A model generated the notes under the pieces. The model was given only the letters and a program-made list of their open reading frames with translations, searched no databases and was not told the DNA's origin. The position numbers and the translations under genes are program-made. Positions 7,771 to 16,103 of a DNA stretch of 64,000 nucleotides are shown piece by piece. Position 1 is the first letter of the stretch; every line of letters starts with the position of its first letter. The stretch is from Tepidamorphaceae bacterium (GTDB taxonomy: Bacteria > Pseudomonadota > Alphaproteobacteria > Rhizobiales > JAKSCL01): contig JANQPO010000014.1 of assembly GCA_028289445.1 (NCBI GenBank), positions 302,912 to 366,911 on the forward strand, written 5' to 3'.

Positions 7771-8781
7771 ATGCAAGCGATCACATACGAGACATACGGG
7801 CCGCCCGAGGTGCTTCAACACAGCTCCGTCGATAGACCGATCGCCGGCGACGACGACGTGTTGATCAAGGTGCGGGCGGCCGAGGCGACGAAAGCCGATT
7901 GCGAACTGCGTGGCTTCAAATTCTCCGTCAAGTGGTTCTGGCTGCCGCTGCGGATCGCCGTCGGCATCTTCAGGCCGCGACGGAAAATCCTGGGCGGGTA
8001 TTTCGCGGGCGAGATCGTATCTGTCGGGAAAAACGTCTCGGACTTCGCACCGGACGACGCCGTGTTCGGATCGGCGGGGCTGCGCATGGGCGCCTATGGG
8101 GAATATGTCGCCCTGCCCGCATCCGCGACCCTTACCGCGAAGCCGCGCACCATGACCTTCGCGGAGGCTGCCGCCGTTCCGCTGGGCGGTCTGAACGCGC
8201 TTCACTTTATGCGCCTGGCGAAGATCGAGCCTGGAGAACGCATCCTTATCAACGGCGCGGGCGGGAGTATCGGTGCCCATGCCGTGCAAATCGCCAAGGC
8301 CATGGGTGCCGAGGTGACCGCCGTCGACAAAGCGGCCAAGGAACCGATGCTGCACCGGCTGGGCATCGACCGCTTTATCGACTACACGCGCCAGGATTTT
8401 GCGGAAACAGGTCAAACCTACGATGTCGTTTTCGACATGGTTCCGCGCAGTTCCTATCGCGCTTGCATCGATGCGCTGAAGCCGGGAGGACGGTATTTCT
8501 CCGGCAATCCGCGCCTTTCCGTCATGCTGCGCACGGCACTTACCAACCGTTTCACCGACAAGAGGGCGAGCTTCGCCTTTGCCAAGGAAACGAAGGAAGA
8601 GCTAGTCGCGCTCAAGGCGATGATCGAAGACGGCGAGATCAAGTCGATCGTAGACCGGGAGCTACCAATGACCGCGGCCGCTGAGGCGCATCGTCTCGTG
8701 GAGACGGAGGAGCGCTGCGGCGCGATCGTGTTGCTGATCGGCGACGCCGGCAACGTAGGCGTTGGGTTTGAGGAGCGTTAG
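7771..8781 (+). CDS. NAD(P)H-dependent MDR oxidoreductase, quinone-reductase/alcohol-dehydrogenase-like
   Basis: This 336-residue protein has the two-domain MDR fold: an N-terminal GroES-like part (PPEVLQ, DVLIKV, GxFAGEIVSVG) and a Rossmann part with INGAGGSIGAHAVQIAKAMGAEV (about 166-188). Cys and His ligands for structural or catalytic zinc are missing, so it is a zinc-free quinone reductase-like enzyme. The family reduces quinones or alpha,beta-unsaturated carbonyls with NADPH; the substrate is not predictable. It stands alone, 113 bases after the hydrolase remnant and convergent with the helical-repeat gene at 8808. Confidence 0.8.
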   Translation: MQAITYETYGPPEVLQHSSVDRPIAGDDDVLIKVRAAEATKADCELRGFKFSVKWFWLPLRIAVGIFRPRRKILGGYFAGEIVSVGKNVSDFAPDDAVFGSAGLRMGAYGEYVALPASATLTAKPRTMTFAEAAAVPLGGLNALHFMRLAKIEPGERILINGAGGSIGAHAVQIAKAMGAEVTAVDKAAKEPMLHRLGIDRFIDYTRQDFAETGQTYDVVFDMVPRSSYRACIDALKPGGRYFSGNPRLSVMLRTALTNRFTDKRASFAFAKETKEELVALKAMIEDGEIKSIVDRELPMTAAAEAHRLVETEERCGAIVLLIGDAGNVGVGFEER

Positions 8782-8807
8782 GGAGCGGTGCGTCCTGCCG
8801 CCCTCGC

Positions 8808-9311
8808 CTAGCGACGCCATTTACGCGCGCGCGCACGGACCGACGCCGCGCTGTCGTTTTCAGCAGCACTCAACGCTGCCATGGCGCGTTCGGCGAGCGT
8901 CGGATTTTGCTTTGCCAGGTGTTGCAGGGCATTCATCGACCACGCCCTCAGGAACGGCCGGTCGCTGATAAGCAAAGGCGTCAGCCAGTCGGCGCAGGCA
9001 TTTGCTTGATGTGCCGATACCTCCAGGTGCTCAGCCGATTGGCAGATATGCAGTTGTGCCGGCCAGGACGATATCGCGTCCAGTCGACCAATAAGCTCTT
9101 CAATCTGGGACGGCGACAAGCGGACCCCGTCCTCCAAGGACGCTTTGATCAACCACGTCGCGCCATCGCTGACGTTTGGCTCGTCGTGGCCGGAGAGTCG
9201 AACGAGCTCGGAGAGAAACGTCCGGCGTTCGCCGAACGTCGCACGGGCTTCGGAGAGGATGCTCGTCGCTTTTCCGTCGTAACGCTTTAGAGCGTCTTCC
9301 AGTGTCGTCAT
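8808..9311 (-). CDS. Small helical-repeat (HEAT-like) protein of unknown function
   Basis: The 167-residue product is almost entirely alpha-helical, with paired helices resembling HEAT/ARM repeats, for example around LRAWSMNALQHLAKQNP and in the last 35 residues. It has no signal peptide and no catalytic motif. Such proteins usually act as protein-binding scaffolds. It is divergent from btaA and convergent with the preceding oxidoreductase, and nothing in the neighbours identifies its partner. Confidence 0.65.
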   Translation of the reverse strand: MTTLEDALKRYDGKATSILSEARATFGERRTFLSELVRLSGHDEPNVSDGATWLIKASLEDGVRLSPSQIEELIGRLDAISSWPAQLHICQSAEHLEVSAHQANACADWLTPLLISDRPFLRAWSMNALQHLAKQNPTLAERAMAALSAAENDSAASVRARARKWRR

Positions 9312-9427
9312 AGGGTGTCCGACCGTGCCTCCCGACTATGCCGCGAGCTTGTAAGCTCATCGACCCTGCCCTACCTGCCAACCATGCGTGCGGTCCTTGG
9401 AGGACAGCAGCGTATCGTCCCCAGCCG

Positions 9428-9445
9428 GCGTCATGAAACGTTCAT
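9428..9445 (+). promoter_or_regulatory. Pho-box-like PhoB site upstream of btaA
   Basis: The 18 bases GCGTCATGAAACGTTCAT contain two TCAT half-sites 11 bases apart, separated by an A-rich spacer. This agrees at about 13 of 18 positions with the Pho box consensus (CTGTCAT-N4-CTGTCAT). It lies about 70 bases before the btaA start, a normal distance for PhoB activation, and the downstream genes are classic phosphate-starvation genes. Confidence 0.6.
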
Positions 9446-9515
9446 AAAACCGATACACGCCGGTCATCGGGCACGCCTACGGGCGGAAGATACATATCCA
9501 CAAAGCGAGTCGTCC

Positions 9516-10760
9516 ATGACCGATCAGGCAGTTGTCCCGACCGAAGCGCGGCCCTCCACTCTCCTCAAGACGGCGGTCTATCAAAACCCCGCAGCGTCGA
9601 AACAGGGGTTGATGGAGCGCCTCTTCGCACTGTTTTTCGACAATCTGGTCTACCCGCAGATTTGGGAAGACCCGGTCGTCGACATGCGCGCTTTGGCGAT
9701 CCAGCCGGACGACCACCTGGTCACGATTGCGTCAGGCGGCTGCAATGTTCTGTCCTACTTGACCGCCGATCCTGCCCGCGTGACGGCGGTCGATCTCAAT
9801 CCGGCGCATCTTGCGCTCACCCGGCTGAAGCTAGCCGGCGTCCGGCACCTGCCGGACTATGAAACATTTCGCCGGTTCTTCGCCGAAGCGGACAGCGCGA
9901 CCAACATTGCGGACTATAAGACGCATATCGCACCGGCGCTTGACGATGAGACCCGCAAGTTTTGGTCCGGGCGCGACATCTTCCTGTCGCCGCGCATCTC
10001 GCTGTTCAAGCGCAATATCTATCGTCACGGCTTGTTGGGCTATTCCATTTTCATCGGGCACGTCGTCGCGCGGCTACTGGGCACCAATCCGGTCGACATC
10101 ATGGCATCGCGAACGCTCGAGGATCAGCGGAACTTTTTCGAGCGCAGGCTAGCGCCCCTGTTCGACAACAGAATCGTGCGCTGGCTCTACGCCTCGCCGA
10201 TCACGCTCTACGGGCTGGGCATCCCGCCGGCGCAGTACACCGAATTAGCCGGCGGCCGGCACATGGCGGACGTGGTACGCGACCGGGTCAAACGCTTGGC
10301 TTGCGACTACGCCTTGAGCGACAACTACTTCGCCCGCCAGGCTTTCGCGCGGTCCTACGATACGGCAAATCCGGACAACGTGCTGCCGCCCTATCTGGAA
10401 GCGGCGCACTGGCATCATATCCGAGACCGCGCCGACCGGGTCGAAACCCATAACCGATCGGTGACCGATGTCCTGGCTCAAGCGCAAGCTGGACGTGTCG
10501 ACAAAGTGGTCTTGCTCGATGCCCAGGACTGGATGACAAACGATCAGCTCAATGCCCTTTGGAGCGCGCTGTCTCGGGCCGCAGCGCCGAAAGCACGGGT
10601 GATCTTCAGAACGGCTGGAACCCAGAGCCGGCTGGCCGAGAGGGTCGATCCGCAGATCATGGCCGGATGGCGCTATCTCGACGAATCCTCCAAAAAGTTT
10701 GCCGCCGAAGACAGATCGGCGATCTACGGCGGGTTCCATCTGTATATGCGAGCGTCATGA
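9516..10760 (+). CDS. btaA: BtaA, SAM:diacylglycerol 3-amino-3-carboxypropyltransferase
   Basis: The 414-residue protein is of the DUF3419/BtaA family. It transfers the 3-amino-3-carboxypropyl group of S-adenosylmethionine to diacylglycerol, giving diacylglyceryl-homoserine, the first step of DGTS betaine-lipid synthesis at the membrane. Visible signatures include DNLVYPQIWEDP near the N-terminus, the SAM-binding segment IASGGCNVLSYL followed by VTAVDLNPAHLAL, and the conserved C-terminal VLLDAQDWMT region. The ATG at 9516 gives the usual family length; an earlier in-frame start at 9315 would place the Pho-box-like site inside the gene. btaB overlaps its stop (ATGA), so both are translated together. 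Confidence 0.9.
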   Translation: MTDQAVVPTEARPSTLLKTAVYQNPAASKQGLMERLFALFFDNLVYPQIWEDPVVDMRALAIQPDDHLVTIASGGCNVLSYLTADPARVTAVDLNPAHLALTRLKLAGVRHLPDYETFRRFFAEADSATNIADYKTHIAPALDDETRKFWSGRDIFLSPRISLFKRNIYRHGLLGYSIFIGHVVARLLGTNPVDIMASRTLEDQRNFFERRLAPLFDNRIVRWLYASPITLYGLGIPPAQYTELAGGRHMADVVRDRVKRLACDYALSDNYFARQAFARSYDTANPDNVLPPYLEAAHWHHIRDRADRVETHNRSVTDVLAQAQAGRVDKVVLLDAQDWMTNDQLNALWSALSRAAAPKARVIFRTAGTQSRLAERVDPQIMAGWRYLDESSKKFAAEDRSAIYGGFHLYMRAS

Positions 10761-11461
10761 CCAGCGCCGCCCACACACCACAATCGTCCCATGCCCGTGT
10801 CATGGACCGGCTCTATCGCCGGCAACGGCATTTCTACAACCTCACCCGGAAATACTATCTGTTCGGCCGGGATCGCCTCCTGCGGGACCTCGATCCACCA
10901 GTGGGAGGCAGGGTGTTGGAGATCGGCTGCGGCACGGGTCGCAACCTCGTCATTGCCGCCAGGCGCAACCCGCATGCCCTGTTCTACGGCGTGGACATCT
11001 CCCAGGAAATGCTGTCGAGCGCTCAGTCCGCCGCCGCGCGCGCCGGCTTGACCAGCCGCGTCTTTACGGCGCCCGGCGATGCCGAGCGGGTCGATGCGAG
11101 ACAGACCTTCAACGTCAAGGACGGGTTCGATCGCGTCGTCTTTTCCTATTGCTTGTCGATGATCCCGGACTGGCAAGCGGCACTCGCCAACGGTATTGCA
11201 CAGCTGTCGCCGAACGGCCGCCTCCATATCGTCGACTTCGGCGATATGGCGCCGTGGCCCGAACCAGCACGCAGCGCGCGCCAAGCTTGGCTCTCGCATT
11301 TCCATGTCACACCGCGGGCAGACCTATTCGAGATCGCGCGCCTCCTTGGCGGCGCGCATGGTTTGGCCGTCAAACCGGCAAGCATTGCAGGCGGTTATGC
11401 ATGGGCCCTGACGCTGTCGCCGGCGCGACCGTCACAGATGCTTCACACGAATCTGGCTTGA
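10757..11461 (+). CDS. btaB: BtaB, diacylglyceryl-homoserine N-methyltransferase
   Basis: The 234-residue class I SAM-dependent methyltransferase carries VLEIGCGTGRN (motif I), YGVDIS (motif II) and a PNGRLHIVDFGD segment. In the BtaB family it performs three N-methylations of diacylglyceryl-homoserine to give DGTS. The start overlaps the stop of btaA by four bases and plcP follows 39 bases later, a phosphate-starvation lipid-remodelling operon. The order btaA-btaB and the family-specific N-terminus (RVMDRLYRRQRHFYNLTRKYYLFGRD) support BtaB over other methyltransferases. Confidence 0.88.
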   Translation: MTSAAHTPQSSHARVMDRLYRRQRHFYNLTRKYYLFGRDRLLRDLDPPVGGRVLEIGCGTGRNLVIAARRNPHALFYGVDISQEMLSSAQSAAARAGLTSRVFTAPGDAERVDARQTFNVKDGFDRVVFSYCLSMIPDWQAALANGIAQLSPNGRLHIVDFGDMAPWPEPARSARQAWLSHFHVTPRADLFEIARLLGGAHGLAVKPASIAGGYAWALTLSPARPSQMLHTNLA

Positions 11462-11500
11462 AGACCCCGTTCCGTCTGTGGCGGGTTACTCGGGGGCCGC

Positions 11501-12310
11501 ATGACCGCAATTCAGCCGACGCCAGGTGTCGTGCGCTATCGGGCCATCTGGGTTTCCGACGTGCATCTCGGTACACAGCGGGCGCAGGCCAACGCTCTTC
11601 TTGATTTCTTCCGCGCGACAGAATCGGACACGCTCTACCTGGTTGGCGACATCGTCGATAACTGGGCGCTTGGAAAGAGCTGGTACTGGGACCAGTCCCA
11701 CAACGATGTCATCCAGAAGATCCTCCGAAAGGCCCGCAAGGGAACCCGCGTCGTCTACATCCCGGGCAATCACGACGAGCATTTCCGCGATTTCGTCGGA
11801 TCAATGTTCGGACGCCTGGTGGTGCGGCGGGATGACATCCACATCGGTGTCGACGGCAAGCGGTACCTTGTCATGCATGGCGACGAGTTCGACGGCGTTG
11901 TGAAATACGCCAAATGGCTCGCTTATGTCGGCGATTCAGCCTATGAAGTCGCCATGCATGCGAATATGGCCGTCAATCGCATGCGAAGATGGTTCGGATT
12001 GCCCTATTGGTCATTGTCCGCTTACTTAAAATTTAGGGTCAAGCGTGCGGTGGAATTTCTCTCCAACTTTGAAAATGCCATGGTTCGGGAGGCAAGGCGC
12101 CGCGGCACAGACGGTGTGATTTGCGGCCATGTGCACACACCAGAGATGCGCGAAATCGACGATGTCATCTATTTCAACGACGGCGACTGGGTCGAAAGCT
12201 GTTCGGCCCTTGTCGAGCACCGCGATGGCCGGTTCGAACTTCTCCGGTGGCAGGAGATTTCACCGACCATTACAAGCACAAAGGCCGCGGTGGCGGAGCC
12301 GGCGGCGTAG
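11501..12310 (+). CDS. plcP: PlcP-type metallophosphoesterase (phospholipase C, LpxH-like)
   Basis: The 269-residue calcineurin-like phosphoesterase has the metal-binding motifs SDVHLGT, GDIVDNW, GNHDEHF, HGDEFD and GHVHTP. It resembles UDP-2,3-diacylglucosamine hydrolase (LpxH). In alphaproteobacteria this subfamily (PlcP) removes the phosphate head group from phospholipids under phosphate limitation, giving diacylglycerol. Its place directly after btaA-btaB and downstream of a Pho-box-like site fits PlcP: it would make the diacylglycerol that BtaA consumes. A lipid A role (LpxH/LpxI-like) is the main alternative and cannot be excluded from sequence alone. Confidence 0.8.
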   Translation: MTAIQPTPGVVRYRAIWVSDVHLGTQRAQANALLDFFRATESDTLYLVGDIVDNWALGKSWYWDQSHNDVIQKILRKARKGTRVVYIPGNHDEHFRDFVGSMFGRLVVRRDDIHIGVDGKRYLVMHGDEFDGVVKYAKWLAYVGDSAYEVAMHANMAVNRMRRWFGLPYWSLSAYLKFRVKRAVEFLSNFENAMVREARRRGTDGVICGHVHTPEMREIDDVIYFNDGDWVESCSALVEHRDGRFELLRWQEISPTITSTKAAVAEPAA

Positions 12311-12352
12311 TCTGAAGCGCTACGCCCAATCCGCTAGGGATGGCTGCCTGTC

Positions 12353-14149
12353 TTACTCGGCAGCAGCGGCCGGCGGGATATCTTCTTCTTCCTGCACGAT
12401 CTTTTTCGTCGGTGCGCCGTAGGTGTCGGGAATAACGTCCTCGAAGACCTTGATGAGACTAAGATCGTTTTCCTCCGCATCTGACACCGGAGAAAGTGCC
12501 AGGTCTGTGTAGGCAAGCTTATCCGGATCATTGACGACCTTGTCGTGGATCGCCTTGAACTTCAGATAGAGGCTGCCCCAGCCATAAAGGCTCTTGGCGG
12601 TCTCATACGCGCGGCGGGGATAGAACAGGATCGGATTTTCGATCGGCAGGCCATACCGCCGCTGACGTCGCGCCTTCCGGCGGACAAAACCGCATTCGAG
12701 CGGGTGCACGTCTTCGATGAAGAGCGAGCCGTAGAACGCACCCATTCCATGAAAGAGCTGTTTGACGCCGACGCCACGCGCGGCACCGCGTCGCAGAACG
12801 GTCTCGACGTGCTCGGGCGTGTAGTACTGATGCCAAGCGTCGCGGTAGACCTTCTCCCACTCCTGATCCGACATGATTGGATGGTGGGAGACGCGGTGGT
12901 TGAGGTCGTACTTGTTGATATCCGGGTCCATCCAGACGCCCTCGCGGGCCATTTTCTGGTGATCCTCGGAACCAGGCAGCGGCGTGAGGAAAAAGAACTC
13001 GACGAGATCGAGCGGCAGTTCGTTTTTGATGATCTCGATGTTGCGGTGAATCTTTTCCGGCGTGTCGTCCGGAAAGCCCAGAATATAGCCGGCATAGGTG
13101 ACGACGCCGGCATCCTTCCAGGCCTGTAGCATCTCCCGATATTCCCAGATCTTGTTCTGGCGTTTCTTTGCGCCCATCAGGGCATCTGGGTCGATGTTTT
13201 CTAGCCCGATGAAACAGCGATTGCAGCCGGCACGCGCCGCCTTCTCGATGAAGTTCGGCATCTTGTGACACAGCGTGTCGACCTGGATGATGAACTTGAA
13301 CTTAAGCTTGTCCACCTCGCGCAGCTTGATCATGCGATCGAGAATGGCTTCCCAGTTCTTGTTGCGCGCGAAATTGTCGTCGGTGATGAAGAAGCGCTTG
13401 ATGCCCTGTTCGTGGTTCAGCCGGATGATGCGCTCGATGTCGTCCGGGGTGCGGTAGCGCGACTTGCGGCCCTGAACGTTGATGATCGTGCAGAACGAGC
13501 ATTGGAACGGGCAGCCACGCCCGGAGTCGAAGCTCGTGTAAGCGCCCGCGGCCTTGCGAACGAGATGATCCGGCAGATAAGGCACCATGGCGTCCGCCAT
13601 ATCCGGCAGATCGTGCATGAAGTTGTAGAGCGGCTTCAGTTCACCTTTCCAGACATCCCTCAAAACGTCGTCCATCCGGCCTTCGGTCTCGCCGGCGTAG
13701 ATGGATATGCCCATCTCCTGAGCCTCGACGATCTCCGGCGGCGTTTCCGGCAGCATGGCCAGGCAGCCAGCCGTGTGGAACCCTCCGACGATGACCGGCA
13801 AATCGTGCCTGCGGAACTGGCGCGCCATGTCGACGGCGCGGGGAAACTGGTTGGACTGGACGCCGACGAGGCCGACAAAACCGCCGTCGGCCTTTTTCAT
13901 CTCACGGATGATTTTCTTGATCGGGATGATGGTGTTGGTTTCGTCGAAGGCGTCGATGACGATCTCGACATCGTCGCCCAAAACGCTGCGATGTGCGCAG
14001 TCGTCGATCAGGCCATAGACCGAGGCCAGCGAATTGGACGGAATTGACGAACGCATCCATTGGATGACGTAGCCGTCGTCGTCATAGTGAGACGGCTTGA
14101 TCAGCGTAACCCTGAATATCTTGCGGCTCACCCCGGCATCCCTCCACAA
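12353..14149 (-). CDS. B12-binding-domain radical SAM protein of unknown substrate
   Basis: The 598-residue protein has an N-terminal cobalamin-binding-like Rossmann region (about 10-170, including VIVGGFHT). A radical SAM core follows with the 4Fe-4S motif CPFQCSFC at about residues 212-219, then ITDDNFARN, FIGLEN and GFPDDTPE segments typical of the class B methylase-like group. A C-terminal region of about 200 residues has no recognised fold and ends in an acidic Glu/Ala tail. Members of this group include hopanoid, bacteriochlorophyll and natural-product enzymes. The substrate here is unknown. It is convergent with plcP and not part of an obvious pathway operon. Confidence 0.82.
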   Translation of the reverse strand: MWRDAGVSRKIFRVTLIKPSHYDDDGYVIQWMRSSIPSNSLASVYGLIDDCAHRSVLGDDVEIVIDAFDETNTIIPIKKIIREMKKADGGFVGLVGVQSNQFPRAVDMARQFRRHDLPVIVGGFHTAGCLAMLPETPPEIVEAQEMGISIYAGETEGRMDDVLRDVWKGELKPLYNFMHDLPDMADAMVPYLPDHLVRKAAGAYTSFDSGRGCPFQCSFCTIINVQGRKSRYRTPDDIERIIRLNHEQGIKRFFITDDNFARNKNWEAILDRMIKLREVDKLKFKFIIQVDTLCHKMPNFIEKAARAGCNRCFIGLENIDPDALMGAKKRQNKIWEYREMLQAWKDAGVVTYAGYILGFPDDTPEKIHRNIEIIKNELPLDLVEFFFLTPLPGSEDHQKMAREGVWMDPDINKYDLNHRVSHHPIMSDQEWEKVYRDAWHQYYTPEHVETVLRRGAARGVGVKQLFHGMGAFYGSLFIEDVHPLECGFVRRKARRQRRYGLPIENPILFYPRRAYETAKSLYGWGSLYLKFKAIHDKVVNDPDKLAYTDLALSPVSDAEENDLSLIKVFEDVIPDTYGAPTKKIVQEEEDIPPAAAAE

Positions 14150-14434
14150 GAAAACTCTAGTCTATAGCATCAACGGCTGATGCCGTGAAGGTATTGGCGT
14201 ATAATTCGCGGCCGTCGATTCGGCCCTGTGGCCAGCATGAAACGCGGCCGTTTCCCAGACATTAACGCTTTTCATCCCATCCTACCGCGCGTCGTGCGGA
14301 TCGTCCGTGTACCGCATCGACATCCGTCCATCCTCGAAATAGGCGCACGCGCCCAGGAATCTCCTAACGGTGTCCAAAGTCTTGCCATGTTTGGACGTGA
14401 CACGAGCGGCAGTCCACTTTCCGGATTCGATCTC

Positions 14435-14839
14435 ATGAAACTGACACTTCACTTGGCGGCGCTGGCCGCCCTCGTCCTCGCCGGTATGGCGACCGCACCG
14501 ACCGAAAGCCAAGCGGCCGCGCAATGCGGCAAGGCATCGTGGTATGGCGGAAAATTCCATGGCCGCAAGACGGCCAGCGGCGAACGGTTCAACCAGAACG
14601 GCATGTCGGCGGCACACCGCACGCTGCCCTTCGGCACGAAAGTTCGGGTCAAGAACCTGAACAACGGCCGCTCGGTCGTCCTTCGCATCAATGACCGGGG
14701 ACCGTTTTCGCGCGGCCGGGTTATCGATGTCTCCAAGGCGGCAGCCTCCAAGCTCGGCTTCATCCGCTCCGGCACGGTGCGCGTCAAAGTCGAACGTATC
14801 GGCGGCGGCGGCATCAAAGGCGGTTACCGCTGTAGCTAG
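14435..14839 (+). CDS. rlpA: RlpA-like double-psi beta-barrel protein
   Basis: The 134-residue product has a signal peptide (MKLTLHLAALAALVLAGMA, cleavage near SQAAA) and a full RlpA-like DPBB domain: GKASWYGGKFHGRKTASGE, AAHRTLPFGT, VRVKNLNNGRSV, RINDRGPF and VIDVSKAAA. Related proteins are septal or outer-membrane lytic transglycosylases acting on denuded peptidoglycan. There is no lipobox and no C-terminal SPOR domain, so this is a short soluble form. The ATG at 14435 is chosen because it begins the signal peptide; earlier in-frame starts would bury it. A hairpin terminator follows at 14861. Confidence 0.82.
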   Translation: MKLTLHLAALAALVLAGMATAPTESQAAAQCGKASWYGGKFHGRKTASGERFNQNGMSAAHRTLPFGTKVRVKNLNNGRSVVLRINDRGPFSRGRVIDVSKAAASKLGFIRSGTVRVKVERIGGGGIKGGYRCS

Positions 14840-14860
14840 CCGGCGTTGCTTTCGACCATG

Positions 14861-14898
14861 AAAAAACCCGGCACGGCGGTCGCCATGCCGGGTCTTTC
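14861..14898. terminator. Bidirectional rho-independent terminator
   Basis: An 8-bp perfect stem (ACCCGGCA at 14866-14873, TGCCGGGT at 14886-14893) is preceded by an A run and followed by a T-rich tract. It sits between the convergent RlpA-like gene and the BMP-family binding protein and can serve both strands. Confidence 0.75.
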
Positions 14899-14913
14899 TT
14901 GGTGACAAAGTTT

Positions 14914-15975
14914 CTAGTTCGGAAGCTTGTCGTCGACGCCCTGAACATACCAGTTCATGCTCAAAAGCGTGCCGTCGTCGAGCGTCTCGCCCTCGCCAAT
15001 CACCTGGCTGCCATCCTGCTTGAAGATCGGTCCCTTAAAGGGATGCAGCTCTCCCGCCTCGATGGCCGCAGCGGTGGCCTTGGCCAGTTCTGTCACATCG
15101 TCCGGAAGGTTGGTGTAAGCCGCCATATCGACCATGTCGTCGGCGAAACCACCCCATGTATCCTCCGACTTCCATGTGCCGTCCAAGGCCGCCTGTGTCC
15201 GGGCGATGTAGTAGTCGTTCCAGTTGTCGATGATCGACGTTAGCTGCGCCTTGGGCGCGAACGAGATCATGTCGGATGCCTGACCGAAGCCCAAAAGGCC
15301 ACGCTGTTCGGCAATCTGCAACGGCGCCGGTGAATCCGTGTGCTGTGTGATGATGTCGGCACCTTGATCGAGCAGCGCCTTGGCGGCGTCCGCTTCCTTG
15401 CTCGGGTCGAACCAAGTCGACACCCAGACCACTTTGATCTTGAAATCCGGGTTAATCGACTGGGCGCCAAGCAAGAACGCGTTGATGCCGCGCACCACTT
15501 CCGGGATCGGGAACGATGCGACATAACCCGCAACGCCGGTCTTCGACATCTTCGCCGCGATCTGGCCGATCACGTAGCGGCCCTCATAGAAGCGCGACGA
15601 ATAAGTCGACACGTTATCGGCGCGCTTGTAACCGGTGGCGTGCTCGAACATGACGTCCGGAAAACGCTTGGCGATCTTGACCGTCGGATTCATGAAACCG
15701 AACGATGTGGTGAAGATCAGCTTGTTGCCGTCGGCGGCGAGCTGGCGAATAACCCGCTCGGCGTCCGGGCCTTCGGCGACGTTCTCGACATAGGTCGTCT
15801 CAACGGCATCGCCGAACTTTTCCTCCACGGCGAGACGCCCCTGATCGTGCTGGTAGCTCCAGCCATGGTCGCCGATCGGGCCGACATAGACGAAGCCGAC
15901 TTTGAGCGGATCGGCCGCAAACGCGCCGGTCGATATACCAAGCACGGCGAGCGCCGCGATAAGAGCTTTTTTCAT
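14914..15975 (-). CDS. BMP-family (PnrA/Med-like) periplasmic substrate-binding protein
   Basis: The 353-residue protein has a signal peptide (MKKALIAALAVLGISTGAFA) and the BMP fold: VGFVYVGPIGDHGWSYQHDQG, FTTSFGFMNP, FPDVMFEHATGY, HTDSPAPLQIAEQ and the C-terminal PIFKQDG. The family delivers nucleosides or other small ligands to an ABC importer. No cognate ATPase or permease gene lies in the window, so it is an orphan binding protein here. The ATG at 15975 is preferred over 15999 because it starts the signal peptide. The product lacks a lipoprotein cysteine. Confidence 0.85.
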   Translation of the reverse strand: MKKALIAALAVLGISTGAFAADPLKVGFVYVGPIGDHGWSYQHDQGRLAVEEKFGDAVETTYVENVAEGPDAERVIRQLAADGNKLIFTTSFGFMNPTVKIAKRFPDVMFEHATGYKRADNVSTYSSRFYEGRYVIGQIAAKMSKTGVAGYVASFPIPEVVRGINAFLLGAQSINPDFKIKVVWVSTWFDPSKEADAAKALLDQGADIITQHTDSPAPLQIAEQRGLLGFGQASDMISFAPKAQLTSIIDNWNDYYIARTQAALDGTWKSEDTWGGFADDMVDMAAYTNLPDDVTELAKATAAAIEAGELHPFKGPIFKQDGSQVIGEGETLDDGTLLSMNWYVQGVDDKLPN

Positions 15976-16067
15976 ACCTGTCCCCTTGTTTTGCCGCATG
16001 TCTCTTCAGCATTGCGCGGTCTTGCCAAATGGGATCGCGCGACAGGTGTCATGTCAACACGCCGATG

Positions 16068-16094
16068 CCCGAATTTCGGGCAAATCGGCCCGAA
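16068..16094. repeat. Three alternating inverted arms (CCCGAA/TTCGGG/CCCGAA)
   Basis: Arms at 16068-16073, 16075-16080 and 16089-16094 can form either of two mutually exclusive hairpins between the end of the quinone reductase gene and the BMP-family gene. This could be a terminator or attenuator for leftward transcription; no long T run follows on the minus strand. Function not established. Confidence 0.3.
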
Positions 16095-16103
16095 GGACTT
16101 TCG

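Noticed and set aside
11501-12310. Lipid A enzyme LpxH as the name of the phosphoesterase
   Set aside because: The motifs fit both, but the operon with btaA-btaB and the Pho-box-like site favour PlcP.
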